DNA from: Pseudodesulfovibrio tunisiensis
GTDB lineage: Bacteria; Desulfobacterota; Desulfovibrionia; Desulfovibrionales; Desulfovibrionaceae
Length of the DNA: 64,000 bases
Reading direction: 5' to 3'
Assembly: GCF_022809775.1 (NCBI RefSeq)
Contig: NZ_CP094380.1
Span: 1,847,001-1,911,000, forward strand
Part shown: positions 7,025-14,561 of the stretch, piece by piece
Layout: each line of letters starts with the position of its first letter
How positions within the stretch are numbered: the stretch's first letter is position 1
Notes under the pieces: generated by a model
What the model was told of the DNA's origin: nothing
Seen by the model: only the letters and a program-made list of their open reading frames with translations
Databases searched by the model: none
Translations under genes and position numbers: made by a program

Positions 7025-7337
7025 GCCTCCGGCGGCCAGAGAACCTTTCGAGAAAGGTTCTCTGGACTCTCCAAAGCTTTCTGGTTCTACGCCGCCTGTG
7101 AGGTTGCAGAAACTTGAAAGGCTCGTATGGCGGCGTAGGGCGATGCGGAAACGCGGGTACTTGTCCTGTCGAATGAAGAAATTACCCCGTAAGTGGGAAT
7201 GACAAACAGCCCGGAGAATGTCTCGCCAGAGCATTCACCGGGCTGTTTGTCATTCCCACTTACAGATGGGGTCGAGGGGCCTTGCTCCTCGCGGGTGCAG
7301 GGCTGGCCCTGCCCTCCCCGGAGGGGTCGCCGAAGGC
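7025..7337. repeat. Structured intergenic element, copy 1
   Basis: A 313-bp element filling the gap between two convergent genes. Ends: GCCTCCGGCGGCC (7025-7037) and GGTCGCCGAAGGC (7325-7337), near-inverted repeats. Internal stems: a 12-bp hairpin 7038-7063; CTACGCCGCC (7087-7096) with GGCGGCGTAG (7129-7138); a 26-bp perfect stem 7189-7214/7238-7263 whose 23-nt loop holds GAATGT/GCATTC around CTCGCCAGA; then CGAGG/CCTCG and CCTCCCCGGAGG hairpins. Copies 2 (8004-8315) and 3 (37245-37560) keep all stems while changing their sequence. No open reading frame is plausible inside. It begins three bases after one stop codon and ends one base before the next. Confidence 0.85.
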
Positions 7338-7338
7338 C

Positions 7339-7692
7339 TCATTCCTCCTTTTTCTCGCGATACAACCGGATGAAATTGTCCAGAGCGTCGCGCTGGCGTT
7401 CCATGTGATGAATCCACGCGTCGAGCACTTCCAGCCCTTCGGCCGTAACCGAATACACGCGCTTGGCCGGGCCGTCGCCCTCGGCATCCCATTCGGACCG
7501 CACCAGCCCGTCCTCGTCCATCTGCCGCAGATGCCGATACACCATGCCCGGGGGCGCATCCCCGCGCAGAAATCCGAACTCCGCAATGCGCTGAATCAAT
7601 TCATATCCGTAGGACGGACCATCCCGAAGCACCATGAGCAGCGATGGCTGCATGTAACGTTGAGGCTTGCCGCCTCCGGTTTTTTTCGACAT
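7339..7692 (-). CDS. PadR-family transcriptional regulator
   Basis: 117 residues from the ATG at 7692; a GTG at 7699-7701 in the same frame is an alternative, but its AAGGA is too close. The winged-helix PadR N-terminus is clear (SLLMVLRDGPSYGYELIQRI, then GMVYRHLRQMDEDGLV and RVYSVTAEG), ending in an acidic/basic helix. PadR proteins are dimeric repressors released by small ligands. It is divergent from a 70-residue protein, with repeated ATATGTT motifs in the 85-bp gap that may be its operator. The stop is one base from structured element 1. Confidence 0.88.
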   Translation of the reverse strand: MSKKTGGGKPQRYMQPSLLMVLRDGPSYGYELIQRIAEFGFLRGDAPPGMVYRHLRQMDEDGLVRSEWDAEGDGPAKRVYSVTAEGLEVLDAWIHHMERQRDALDNFIRLYREKKEE

Positions 7693-7709
7693 TTCCAGCA
7701 CGATCCTTC

Positions 7710-7737
7710 TTGACTATATGTTCTTTGAGGATATATG
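7710..7737 (+). promoter_or_regulatory. Promoter/operator region between padR-like gene and the 70-residue protein
   Basis: TTGACT (7710-7715), 16-base spacer, TATATG (7732-7737). GACTATATGTT and GGATATATGTTGACTATAG repeat the core ATATGTT and GACTATA sequences across the promoter, as would suit binding by the divergent PadR regulator. Motif assignment is inference. Confidence 0.45.
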
Positions 7738-7786
7738 TTGACTATAGATCAATATCCCAAAAGTCACAAGACCACAGGAGGGAGCC

Positions 7787-7999
7787 ATGACCAAGATTTT
7801 CGTACGTGAACGCCGCAAGGTGGAAAAGGGAGAAAAGCGCCCGAGATTCCGCATCGTTGGAGTTTCCGGGGACGATCTCAAGATTTACACCAAACACGCC
7901 CGCCGGGTGGAGCTCATCGCCATTGCCGAGGCAACCGGCGCGGAAATCGTGTACCTGCCCGCCGACGGCAAGGGCCAGGGCGGCGGCAAGGAAGAGTAG
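7787..7999 (+). CDS. Small basic protein, possible PadR target
   Basis: 70 residues after a strong GGAGGG ribosome-binding site. The sequence alternates basic and hydrophobic residues (IFVRERRKVEKGEKRPRF, RIVGVSGDDLKIYTKHARRVEL) and ends in a Gly/Lys/Glu tail. No family recognised. It is divergently transcribed from the PadR gene, the usual position of a PadR target. Structured element 2 begins four bases after the stop. Confidence 0.7.
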   Translation: MTKIFVRERRKVEKGEKRPRFRIVGVSGDDLKIYTKHARRVELIAIAEATGAEIVYLPADGKGQGGGKEE

Positions 8000-8003
8000 G
8001 AAT

Positions 8004-8315
8004 GCCTTCGGCGACCAGAGAACCTTTCGAGAAAGGTTCTCTGGACTCTCCAAAGCTTTCTGGTTCTACGCCGCCTGCAAGATCGCAGAAATTTGAAAAA
8101 ATCGCATGGCGGCGTAGTTGAGCGCGGAAACGCGTTGAGCTGCCCTTTCGAATAAACAATCACCCCGTGAACGGGAATGGCAAACCGCCCGGAGAATGTC
8201 TCGACAGAACATTCACCGGGCGGTTTGCCATTCCCGTTCACAGATGGGGTCGAGGGGCCTCGCTCCTCGCAGGTGCAGGGCTGGCCCTGCCCTCCCCGGA
8301 GGGGCCGCCGGAGGC
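8004..8315. repeat. Structured intergenic element, copy 2
   Basis: 312 bp, ends GCCTTCGGCGACC (8004-8016) and GGCCGCCGGAGGC (8303-8315). Same stem order as copy 1: hairpin 8017-8042; CTACGCCGCC (8066-8075) with GGCGGCGTAG (8108-8117); a 26-bp perfect stem 8167-8192/8216-8241 that differs from copy 1 at several paired positions on both arms; loop GAATGT/ACATTC around CTCGACAGA; CGAGG/CCTCG and CCTCCCCGGAGG hairpins. It lies between a stop codon and the argB end. Confidence 0.85.
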
Positions 8316-8341
8316 CACGCCGCAGATCGCCGAAACCCGAA

Positions 8342-8466
8342 GCAGGCGGGCTCAGGATGATGAGATGCAAGGCGCAAGAAAAGGGCAGGATCGACGCGTA
8401 TTCCCATACGCGAGAGTCTGTCCTTTTCGCAGCAACGCAGCAGATTGCCGTCCTGAGACCGCCTGC
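8342..8466. repeat. Long imperfect inverted repeat at the argB 3' end
   Basis: GCAGGCGGGCTCAGGA (8342-8357) pairs with TCCTGAGACCGCCTGC (8451-8466), 15 of 16 positions. The interior continues as an imperfect hairpin with ACGCGTAT/ATACGCG near the tip (about 8394-8411). The last base is the first of the argB stop codon complement. It differs from the three structured elements and may act as a terminator or mRNA-end stabiliser for argB. Confidence 0.7.
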
Positions 8467-9374
8467 TAGTCTTCGACGATTTCGGTGCCTATCCCTGATT
8501 GGGTGAACAATTCCAGCAGCACGCAGTTCTCCACGCGCCCATCGATGATGTGCGCCTTTTCCACGTGCGGCAGGGCTTCGAGGCAGCACTTGAGCTTGGG
8601 AATCATGCCGCCGGTGGCAGTGCCATTTTCAATGGCCTGAAACGCCTCGGTGCGGGTCATGGACGTGATGAGCTCGCCGTTCCGGTCGAGCAGTCCGGCC
8701 ACATCCGTGAGCAGATGCAAGCGCTTGGCCTTGAGCGCGGCAGCCACGGCTCCGGCAACGGAATCCGCATTGATGTTGTAGGTATTGCCGTGCTCGTCCA
8801 CACCCACGGGCGCAATGACCGGAATGAATCCTTCGCGTTCGAGGGAACGGATCACGCCGACATTGACCTCGGCAACCTCGCCCACCTTGCCCAGATCGAT
8901 GATCTCGGGCGCGGCGTCCTCCTTTTCAATGGCAAGTTCCTTGGGCTCGGCGCGAAGGAGCAGGCCGTCCTTGCCGGACAGGCCCACGGCCTTGCCGCCG
9001 TGCAGATTGATGAGATTCACGATCTGCTTGTTGACCTTGCCTGCGAGCACCATTTCCACAACGTCCATGGCAGCCTCGTCCGTAACGCGATAGCCCTGAC
9101 GAAACACGGTGGGAATGTGCAGGGCTTCAAGCATCTGGCCGATCTGCGGTCCGCCGCCGTGCACGACCACGGGATTGATGCCGATGTACTTCAGCAGGAT
9201 GATATTCAAGGCAAACGCGCGCTTGAGCTCCTCGTCGATCATGGCGTTGCCGCCGTACTTGACCACCACGGTCTCCCCGTAGAATTCGGAGATGTAAGGC
9301 AGGGTCTCGATGATGGACTTGGCCTGATGCTGATACCGCTTCATGTCGCGCTGGTTGATGGGCTCTTTCTTCAT
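8466..9374 (-). CDS. argB: Acetylglutamate kinase
   Basis: 302 residues, normal length for the enzyme that phosphorylates N-acetyl-L-glutamate in arginine synthesis. Visible features: an N-terminal helix ([16 protein letters not shown]) typical of arginine-sensitive hexameric forms; the Gly-rich substrate loop [45 protein letters not shown]; and [15 protein letters not shown] near the C-terminus. A good promoter lies just upstream on the same strand, so it need not depend on the tunR gene before it. Arginine feedback control is inferred from the N-terminal helix. Confidence 0.97.
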   Translation of the reverse strand: MKKEPINQRDMKRYQHQAKSIIETLPYISEFYGETVVVKYGGNAMIDEELKRAFALNIILLKYIGINPVVVHGGGPQIGQMLEALHIPTVFRQGYRVTDEAAMDVVEMVLAGKVNKQIVNLINLHGGKAVGLSGKDGLLLRAEPKELAIEKEDAAPEIIDLGKVGEVAEVNVGVIRSLEREGFIPVIAPVGVDEHGNTYNINADSVAGAVAAALKAKRLHLLTDVAGLLDRNGELITSMTRTEAFQAIENGTATGGMIPKLKCCLEALPHVEKAHIIDGRVENCVLLELFTQSGIGTEIVED

Positions 9375-9409
9375 GATTCTCCTCGGCGGATGTCCGATTG
9401 TTGGCCGGG

Positions 9410-9438
9410 ATTGTTGCCGAAGCGGAACCGCGTGTCAA
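9410..9438 (-). promoter_or_regulatory. Sigma-70-type promoter of argB
   Basis: Minus-strand TTGACA (9433-9438), 17-base spacer, AACAAT (9410-9415), 36 bp before the argB ATG. Both boxes are near consensus. Confidence 0.7.
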
Positions 9439-9493
9439 CCGCTGCGGATCGCGCCGGAGCAAAGGAGATGCGACAATTCCGCAACAATCGCAT

Positions 9494-10585
9494 CTAGGGC
9501 GTGAGGATCACGGAAAACGCGCTGAACAGCACCCATGCCGAGTCGCCCGGCGACAGGTCCAGCCGCTTGCGACTCTCCTCGGTGATCACGGAACAGACCG
9601 AACTTTCGTCGTCCAGCGCAACCTCCACTTCCGTGGACACCGCGCCCCGGTTCACGGATGTCACGCGCCCGGCAAAGGTGTTGGCCGCGCCCGAATCCGG
9701 GCGGCTGTCCGCACGCATGACCACGACCCACGGCGCCTTGACCTCGGCAGTGGCATAACCGCCTTCGGACAGGGCCAGCCCGTCCAGACTGACATTGGTG
9801 ATGACCGAGGACAGCACATGGCCGCCCAAGGCCTCCAGAACGACCTCGGACTGGATGTCGCCCCGGTTGATGCGGGCAATGCGTCCGTAGAACCGGTTGC
9901 GCGCGCTGGTCTTCTTGCGGTTTTCGCGGTCAAGGTAATACTGCGCGGACCGGGTCACGTCCGAAGGGGAAAGCTCCATGACCCGGGACGGCAATCCCGC
10001 GTCGGCCATGCCGAGAAGGCGATGGGCCACAGGCAGGGGCATGCCCTCGCGCAGCATCTCGATGGCCCGTGACCGCCGCAGGATTCCAGGCGCGCCCAGC
10101 GTTCTGTCGAATCCGGCGGCCTTGGCCATGGCATAGCAGGTCTTGCGCACATGTGCGGGCTCCAGCGCAAACAGATGTCCGGCGAACGGCTTCAGATCCG
10201 AATCGGCTCCGGCCTGCTCCAGTTCACGGATCAGGGAACGCGGCACCGGAATTTCCCGAACGCCCTTTTTCTCCGACTGAACACGCACCAGCTTTTCTTC
10301 CGCGTCCACGTCGCCACGGTCGTTCAGAGCCACGGCTTCGCCCAACCGCATTCCGGTATGCCGAAGCAGCAGAAACAGCAGCAGCATGCGCCTCCTCGAC
10401 GCACGAAAATCGCGGCGGCCCGCCTTTTCCGCCCAGTCGCGGAACTCCTTTTCCAGAGCGGCCAGTTGCAGCGTATTCAGATACGGCACGTCATCCGGTA
10501 CGGAAAACGCCCGGGACAGGGCGACTCCCCGGACCTCGGCATCACGCTCCGCCTGCTCCAGAAGCTTTTGCAGCAAACCTTTCAT
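9494..10585 (-). CDS. tunR: TunR-like tungstate/molybdate-responsive regulator (recombinase-like domain plus two TOBE domains)
   Basis: 363 residues from the ATG at 10585 (AGGA spaced correctly; a longer reading reaches 10630 without a site). Residues about 30-235 resemble a tyrosine recombinase catalytic domain (RHTGMRLGEAVALN, ILRRSRAIEMLREG, HRLLGMAD), but no nucleophilic Tyr is evident, so it probably only binds DNA. The C-terminus holds two Mop/TOBE domains (RNRFYGRIARINRGDIQSEV... and NTFAGRVTSVNRGAVSTEVE), which bind molybdate or tungstate. This architecture is that described for TunR in Desulfovibrio. It is divergent from a MOT1-type transporter, with a matching inverted repeat between them. 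Confidence 0.85.
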   Translation of the reverse strand: MKGLLQKLLEQAERDAEVRGVALSRAFSVPDDVPYLNTLQLAALEKEFRDWAEKAGRRDFRASRRRMLLLFLLLRHTGMRLGEAVALNDRGDVDAEEKLVRVQSEKKGVREIPVPRSLIRELEQAGADSDLKPFAGHLFALEPAHVRKTCYAMAKAAGFDRTLGAPGILRRSRAIEMLREGMPLPVAHRLLGMADAGLPSRVMELSPSDVTRSAQYYLDRENRKKTSARNRFYGRIARINRGDIQSEVVLEALGGHVLSSVITNVSLDGLALSEGGYATAEVKAPWVVVMRADSRPDSGAANTFAGRVTSVNRGAVSTEVEVALDDESSVCSVITEESRKRLDLSPGDSAWVLFSAFSVILTP

Positions 10586-10617
10586 GTGGTATCCTGTATT
10601 TCCAACCGAGGAACCGA

Positions 10618-10684
10618 TTGACAATTCCACACCAGTTGGGATAGTTTTACTAACATGTTTTTCTGAAAAAGCGTGTCAGTAAAA
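10618..10684 (+). promoter_or_regulatory. Transporter promoter with TunR-type inverted-repeat operator
   Basis: TTGACA (10618-10623), 18-base spacer, TAGTTT (10642-10647). Overlapping its downstream side is an inverted repeat, TTTTACTaACAtG (10645-10657) against CgTGTcAGTAAAA (10672-10684), separated by 14 bases. Recombinase-like core sites of this spacing suit a regulator with an integrase-type DNA-binding domain. Repression of the transporter when oxyanion is bound is the predicted effect. Confidence 0.6.
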
Positions 10685-10728
10685 TGAACTTCTGTCAAAC
10701 AGTCCTCAAAAAAACACTGGAAGCCGAC

Positions 10729-11922
10729 ATGACAGCACGATTCAACCGCATGGAATGGGCCGGAGCCGTGGGAGACCTCGGAACCCTGTTGCCTCTCGCC
10801 TTTGCCATGATCATGATGAACGGCCTGTCCCCTACCGGACTGTTTCTCTCCGTGGGGCTCTACTACATTGCCGCGGGCATGTATTTCCGCGTTCCCGTGG
10901 CCGTACAGCCCATGAAGGTCGTCTCGGCCTATGCCATTGCCCAGACCCTGAGTCCGCAGAGCATCACGGCCTCGGGCATTCTTCTGGCCGCGACCCTGCT
11001 GATTCTCGGTCTGACGGGACTGGTGGACCGCGTTTCCCGGCTCACGCCCAAAAGCGTGATCCGCGGCGTGCAGCTCACCACGGGTGTACTTCTGCTGGCC
11101 AAGGGCGTGTCGCTGGTCATGGGCACCCATGCGTTCCAGCTGAGCCGACAGGCCGTTGAACCCTTTCTGGCCATGCAGCACCTCGGCCCGATTCCCATGA
11201 GCCTGATCATGGGCGCGATCTTCGGCGTAGCCACCCTGTTTCTGCTGGACAACAGGCGATTTCCGGCAGGCATCGTGGTGGTGGGCGTAGGCGCACTGGT
11301 CGGCGGGGCACTGGGAGCATGGCAGGAACTGGCCAAGGTTTCCCCGGGCCTGCATCTGCCCGACATCCTGCCCTTTGGCCTGCCCGAAGGTCCGGATTTT
11401 TCTCTGGCCCTGCTCGTGCTTGTCCTGCCGCAGGTGCCCATGACGCTGGGCAATGCGGTCATCGCCAACCGCGACCTGAGCCATGAATACTTCGGCGAGC
11501 AGGCATCGCGGGTCACGGACCGCGCATTGTGCGTGAGCATGGGGCTGGCCAACGTGCTGGCCGCGCTGATCGGGGGCATGCCCCTGTGCCACGGCGCAGG
11601 GGGACTGGCCGCGCACTATCGTTTCGGCGCGCGCACCAACGGCTCGAACCTGATCGTGGGAACCATGTTCGTGGTTCTGGCCCTGCTCCTCGGAACCGGG
11701 GCCGTGGCCGTGCTGCACCTGATCCCGCTGGGCGCGCTCGGCGTGCTCCTCATCTTTGCCGGAGCCGAACTCGCCATGACCGTCCGGGACATGGAGGAGC
11801 GACAGGACATGTTCGTGGTGGCAGTCATGCTGGGCATTGCTCTGGCCGCCAATCTGGCCTGGGGATTCGCCGTGGGCATCTGCCTGCACTACCTGCTCAG
11901 GTCGGACCGTTTCACCGTATAA
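10729..11922 (+). CDS. MOT1-type molybdate/tungstate transporter (SulP-related)
   Basis: 397 residues from the ATG at 10729 (GGAAG five bases upstream; the upstream ATG at 10684 falls in the operator). Ten or more hydrophobic segments. MOT1 family signatures are visible: GAVGDLGTLLPLAFAM near the start, VAVQPMKVVSAYAIAQ, RGVQLTTGVLL, and the second-repeat LPQVPMTLGNAVIA and GGMPLCHGAGGLAAHYRFG. There is no STAS domain, which separates it from true SulP sulfate carriers. Location between tunR and a molybdenum-storage-like gene supports molybdate or tungstate uptake over sulfate. Confidence 0.88.
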   Translation: MTARFNRMEWAGAVGDLGTLLPLAFAMIMMNGLSPTGLFLSVGLYYIAAGMYFRVPVAVQPMKVVSAYAIAQTLSPQSITASGILLAATLLILGLTGLVDRVSRLTPKSVIRGVQLTTGVLLLAKGVSLVMGTHAFQLSRQAVEPFLAMQHLGPIPMSLIMGAIFGVATLFLLDNRRFPAGIVVVGVGALVGGALGAWQELAKVSPGLHLPDILPFGLPEGPDFSLALLVLVLPQVPMTLGNAVIANRDLSHEYFGEQASRVTDRALCVSMGLANVLAALIGGMPLCHGAGGLAAHYRFGARTNGSNLIVGTMFVVLALLLGTGAVAVLHLIPLGALGVLLIFAGAELAMTVRDMEERQDMFVVAVMLGIALAANLAWGFAVGICLHYLLRSDRFTV

Positions 11923-11931
11923 CGTGGTTGC

Positions 11932-11969
11932 ACCTTCCTCGACCAAATGATCTATTGTCGAATGAAGGT
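11932..11969. promoter_or_regulatory. Inverted repeat ahead of the Mo-storage-like gene
   Basis: ACCTTC-c-TCGAC (11932-11943) and GTCGA-at-GAAGGT (11957-11969) around a 13-base centre. No T-run follows, so an operator fits better than a terminator. A weak promoter (TTGCAC, 17 bases, TCTATT) overlaps it. Confidence 0.4.
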
Positions 11970-12007
11970 CCCTGAAAACGTCACTTCAACTCTCAGAGGA
12001 AAACAAT

Positions 12008-12856
12008 ATGGGCAAGCTCATCAAGGAACAGGAAGAAAAAGGCAGGCTGCACATCGATACTCCGCTCATGGGCGAATCCCTGGTGGGCAAGGACCTGCTT
12101 CGCAAGACCGAGGCGGACGAGTATTTCCGCATGCAGCCGGACGTGAACGTGCTCAAGATCGGCGGGCAGTCCATCATGGACCGGGGCGCCAAGGCCCTGC
12201 TGCCCATTCTGGACGAGCTGATCAGGGCCAAGGACGAGCACAAGCTCATCCTGATGACCGGCGGTGGCACCCGCGCCCGCCACGTCTACAACATCGGCGT
12301 GGACCTCGGCATGCCCACGGGCGTGCTGTCCAAACTCGGGGACAAGGTGTCGTGGCAGAACGCGGAAATGCTCTCCGTGCTGCTGGCCAAGCACGGGGGC
12401 GTGAAGATCGGCCACGGCGACCATCTGGAACAGCTCACCATGTACTGCCAGCTCGGTTACCTGCCCATCACCTACGGCATCCCGCCCTACGGATTCTTCG
12501 AGCATCCCGCGGAACTCGGGTCCATCCCGCCGCACCGCACCGACTCGGGCGCATTTCTGCTGGCCGAAAACATCGGCGCGAAATCCCTGATCTACCTGAA
12601 GGATGAAAAGGGGCTGTACGAAAACGACCCCAAAAAGGCGAAAGACATCGATGCGCTGAAGTATTTCGACCGCATCCACGTGGACGAACTCATTGCCATG
12701 GACCTGGATGACCTGATCGTGGAACGCCCGGTGCTCACGTTCCTGAAGAACGCGAAATGCCTGAAGGAATTCCAGATAATCGACGCCCTCCGCCATCCCG
12801 AACACATCTCCGCCGCCCTGAACGGCGAGCATGTGGGCACCATCATCTACAAATAG
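12008..12856 (+). CDS. Molybdenum-storage-protein-like (amino acid kinase fold, MosA/MosB type)
   Basis: 282 residues. The sequence follows the molybdenum storage protein of Azotobacter along most of its length: VLKIGGQSIMDRG, LILMTGGGTRARHVYNIG, GIPPYGFFEHPAELGSIPPHRTDSGAFLLAE, IYLKDEKGLYENDPK, VERPVLTFLKNAK and the end NGEHVGTIIYK. The fold is that of UMP kinase, but this branch stores polyoxomolybdate or tungstate clusters in a heterohexamer using ATP. The gene lies 85 bp behind the MOT1-type transporter. Only one subunit gene is present, so a homohexamer is implied. Tungsten storage is equally possible. Confidence 0.82.
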   Translation: MGKLIKEQEEKGRLHIDTPLMGESLVGKDLLRKTEADEYFRMQPDVNVLKIGGQSIMDRGAKALLPILDELIRAKDEHKLILMTGGGTRARHVYNIGVDLGMPTGVLSKLGDKVSWQNAEMLSVLLAKHGGVKIGHGDHLEQLTMYCQLGYLPITYGIPPYGFFEHPAELGSIPPHRTDSGAFLLAENIGAKSLIYLKDEKGLYENDPKKAKDIDALKYFDRIHVDELIAMDLDDLIVERPVLTFLKNAKCLKEFQIIDALRHPEHISAALNGEHVGTIIYK

Positions 12857-12869
12857 TCCAACGAGTCAT

Positions 12870-12903
12870 GCGGCCCGGCACACCATGCGCCGGGCCGCTT
12901 TTT
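12870..12903. terminator. Bidirectional terminator between convergent genes
   Basis: GCGGCCCGGC (12870-12879), loop ACACCATGC, GCCGGGCCGC (12889-12898), then five T residues. It serves the Mo-storage-like gene and sits at the stop of the convergent hydrolase gene. Confidence 0.85.
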
Positions 12904-13836
12904 CATTTCTGCGGAACCAGTTCGTCCAGCATCCGATCCGGATCGGCCCGGTACAGCAGCATGGGCAGCCCGGTTCCCCGCGCGTCCACGCAATACCGCT
13001 CCATGTCTGCGGCAGGCACGTATTCCACGTTCATGAGCTTGCTGCCATGCTCCGCATAACGGGCAAGCAGCCGAATGCGATAGGCCGCATCCTCTGCCGT
13101 GGTGTTGAAGAACAGGCTTTCCACGCCCACCCCGTCGATGCTCGCCAGCAGATCGCGCTGCCGGGATTCGGAGGCGTGCTCCACGATGCCCAGTCCGTTC
13201 TGCATGACCACCAGAAAATCCCGGCCCGCGGCCTTGCGCCCGTATTTGGCCACGCGCCCGATCAGCCGAACCATGTCGTCCGCGCGCATGGTCAGGGAGT
13301 CGTCCTGCGAGCCCCAGAACCAGTACGCGTCCACGATATCCAGATACACGCCATCGAACCCGGCCTCGGCAATGCGGTCCAGATACGCCTTGAGCACGGT
13401 CCACCACGACCGTTTCCAGTACCGGACCTTGAAGTTCCCGGGCCAGTCCGGGTTTTCCGGTCCCATAAACCCGGGCGGATCATCGGCCCACTCCTCTTCC
13501 CAGTAGAAACGATAGGTTTCGGCCTCGCCCACGGAAAAGTAGGCCAGCACCAGCGTGCCCGCATCCCGCAACCCGGCGATCTCCTCACGCGTGAACCGAT
13601 CCTCGTCCCTGCCGGTCCGGGAATAGTCCACCACCACGAGATCAAGCCCGGCCCGCCCAAGCGCATTCAGATCCGGAGCCTGAAGCCAATAGCCCCACGT
13701 TCGCGCCGAAGCCAGCCTCTGACGGGGCGAGGCTTTTCCGGCATTGTCCGCAGCACTCGCCGAACTCGCGGCCAGAAGCAGGACTCCCCCCCAGCAGAAA
13801 GGCCAGAAACAGGCTCTCCCGATGCTCGAAAATCAT
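12903..13836 (-). pseudogene. GH114-like (TM1410 family) exported glycoside hydrolase, frameshifted in a G7 tract
   Basis: The intact part (12903-13637, 244 codons from a GTG) reads VVVDYSRTG, YFSVGEAETYRFYW, GFDGVYLDIVDAYWFW and VGVESLFFN, the pattern of the GH114/endo-alpha-1,4-polygalactosaminidase family. The N-terminus is in another frame: ATG 13836 starts MIFEHRESLFLAFLLGG, a signal peptide that would continue as VLLLAASSASA if the run of seven G residues (near 13786-13792) had six. With seven the frame closes at 13642. No ATG, GTG or TTG before 13637 restores it. It is divergent from the pel-type operon, and PelA lacks its hydrolase domain here, so this gene probably supplies it. Mutation, phase variation or sequencing error are all possible. 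Confidence 0.75.
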
Positions 13837-13981
13837 GCCCGCCCCCCTTTGCGTATTGTATTTTTCCACTTCATATGTGATTGAATACCGAGAATCCTCT
13901 TGTTGCAACCTACGGCCTTCGGGGAAAAAAGTCATCCGCAGGCCACAAGTACACATCCCGGTTCGGGACATGGGAGACATG

Positions 13982-14535
13982 ATGAAACGACTCGCCCTGC
14001 TCTGTCTGTGCCTTGCATGGCTGCTTGCGGCCTGCGGCGGTTCGTACCGCCAGTCGCATGCAACAACCCTTCGGCAACAGGTCATTTCGGGAAGAAGCTT
14101 GCCGTGCTGCCGCTGGTCAACCTGACCGCGCACCCGCAGGCCGGCCGCGCCGTAGGCGACATTCTGACCACGGAATTGTACGCCACGGGGAAATTCACCA
14201 TTCTGGAACGCACCGCCATCATCGAACGAATTCTGGATGACGAGACCGATCTGGATTTCGTCATGACCTCGGCCGTGGCCCGGCGCATCGGCAAGGACCT
14301 CGGCGCGGGACTGGTCATATTCGGGTCCGTGTCGGAATACCGCTACATGCGCGGCATCGACCAGAACCCGGCCGCCGGAATGAATCTGCGCATGCTGGAC
14401 GTGGATACCGGGGAAATCCTGTGGGCGGCCAGTTCGTCGCGTTCCTCGGGCTGGTACCGCATCTCCCTGAATCAGATATGTCAGGAAGCGTGCCGTGACA
14501 TGGTCGCAGACCTTGTTGCCACGCGCGTACCCTGA
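13982..14535 (+). pseudogene. pelC: PelC-like (CsgG-related) lipoprotein, frameshifted
   Basis: ATG 13982, five bases after GGGAG, opens a lipoprotein signal (MKRLALLCLCLAWLLAACGG, lipobox LAAC). The body is in a different frame from about 14090: GKKLAVLPLVNLTAHPQAGR, DILTTELYATGKFTILER, GAGLVIFGSVSEYRY and LDVDTGEILWAAS, the pattern of CsgG/PelC outer-membrane lipoproteins. The two parts differ by one base between 14060 and 14100. PelC forms a periplasmic ring guiding Pel polymer to the PelB pore. If the frameshift is real, export should suffer. The next pel gene starts 26 bp downstream. Confidence 0.7.
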
Positions 14536-14561
14536 CCCGGCAACAGCTTGAGGGAAAAGGC

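Noticed and set aside
7025..7337. CRISPR array or insertion sequence as explanation of the structured elements
   Set aside because: There are no short regular repeats with spacers, no transposase gene and no clear target-site duplications.
14060..14100. Programmed ribosomal frameshift in the pelC-like gene
   Set aside because: No slippery heptamer or following pseudoknot is evident, and programmed shifting is not known for this family; an indel is simpler.
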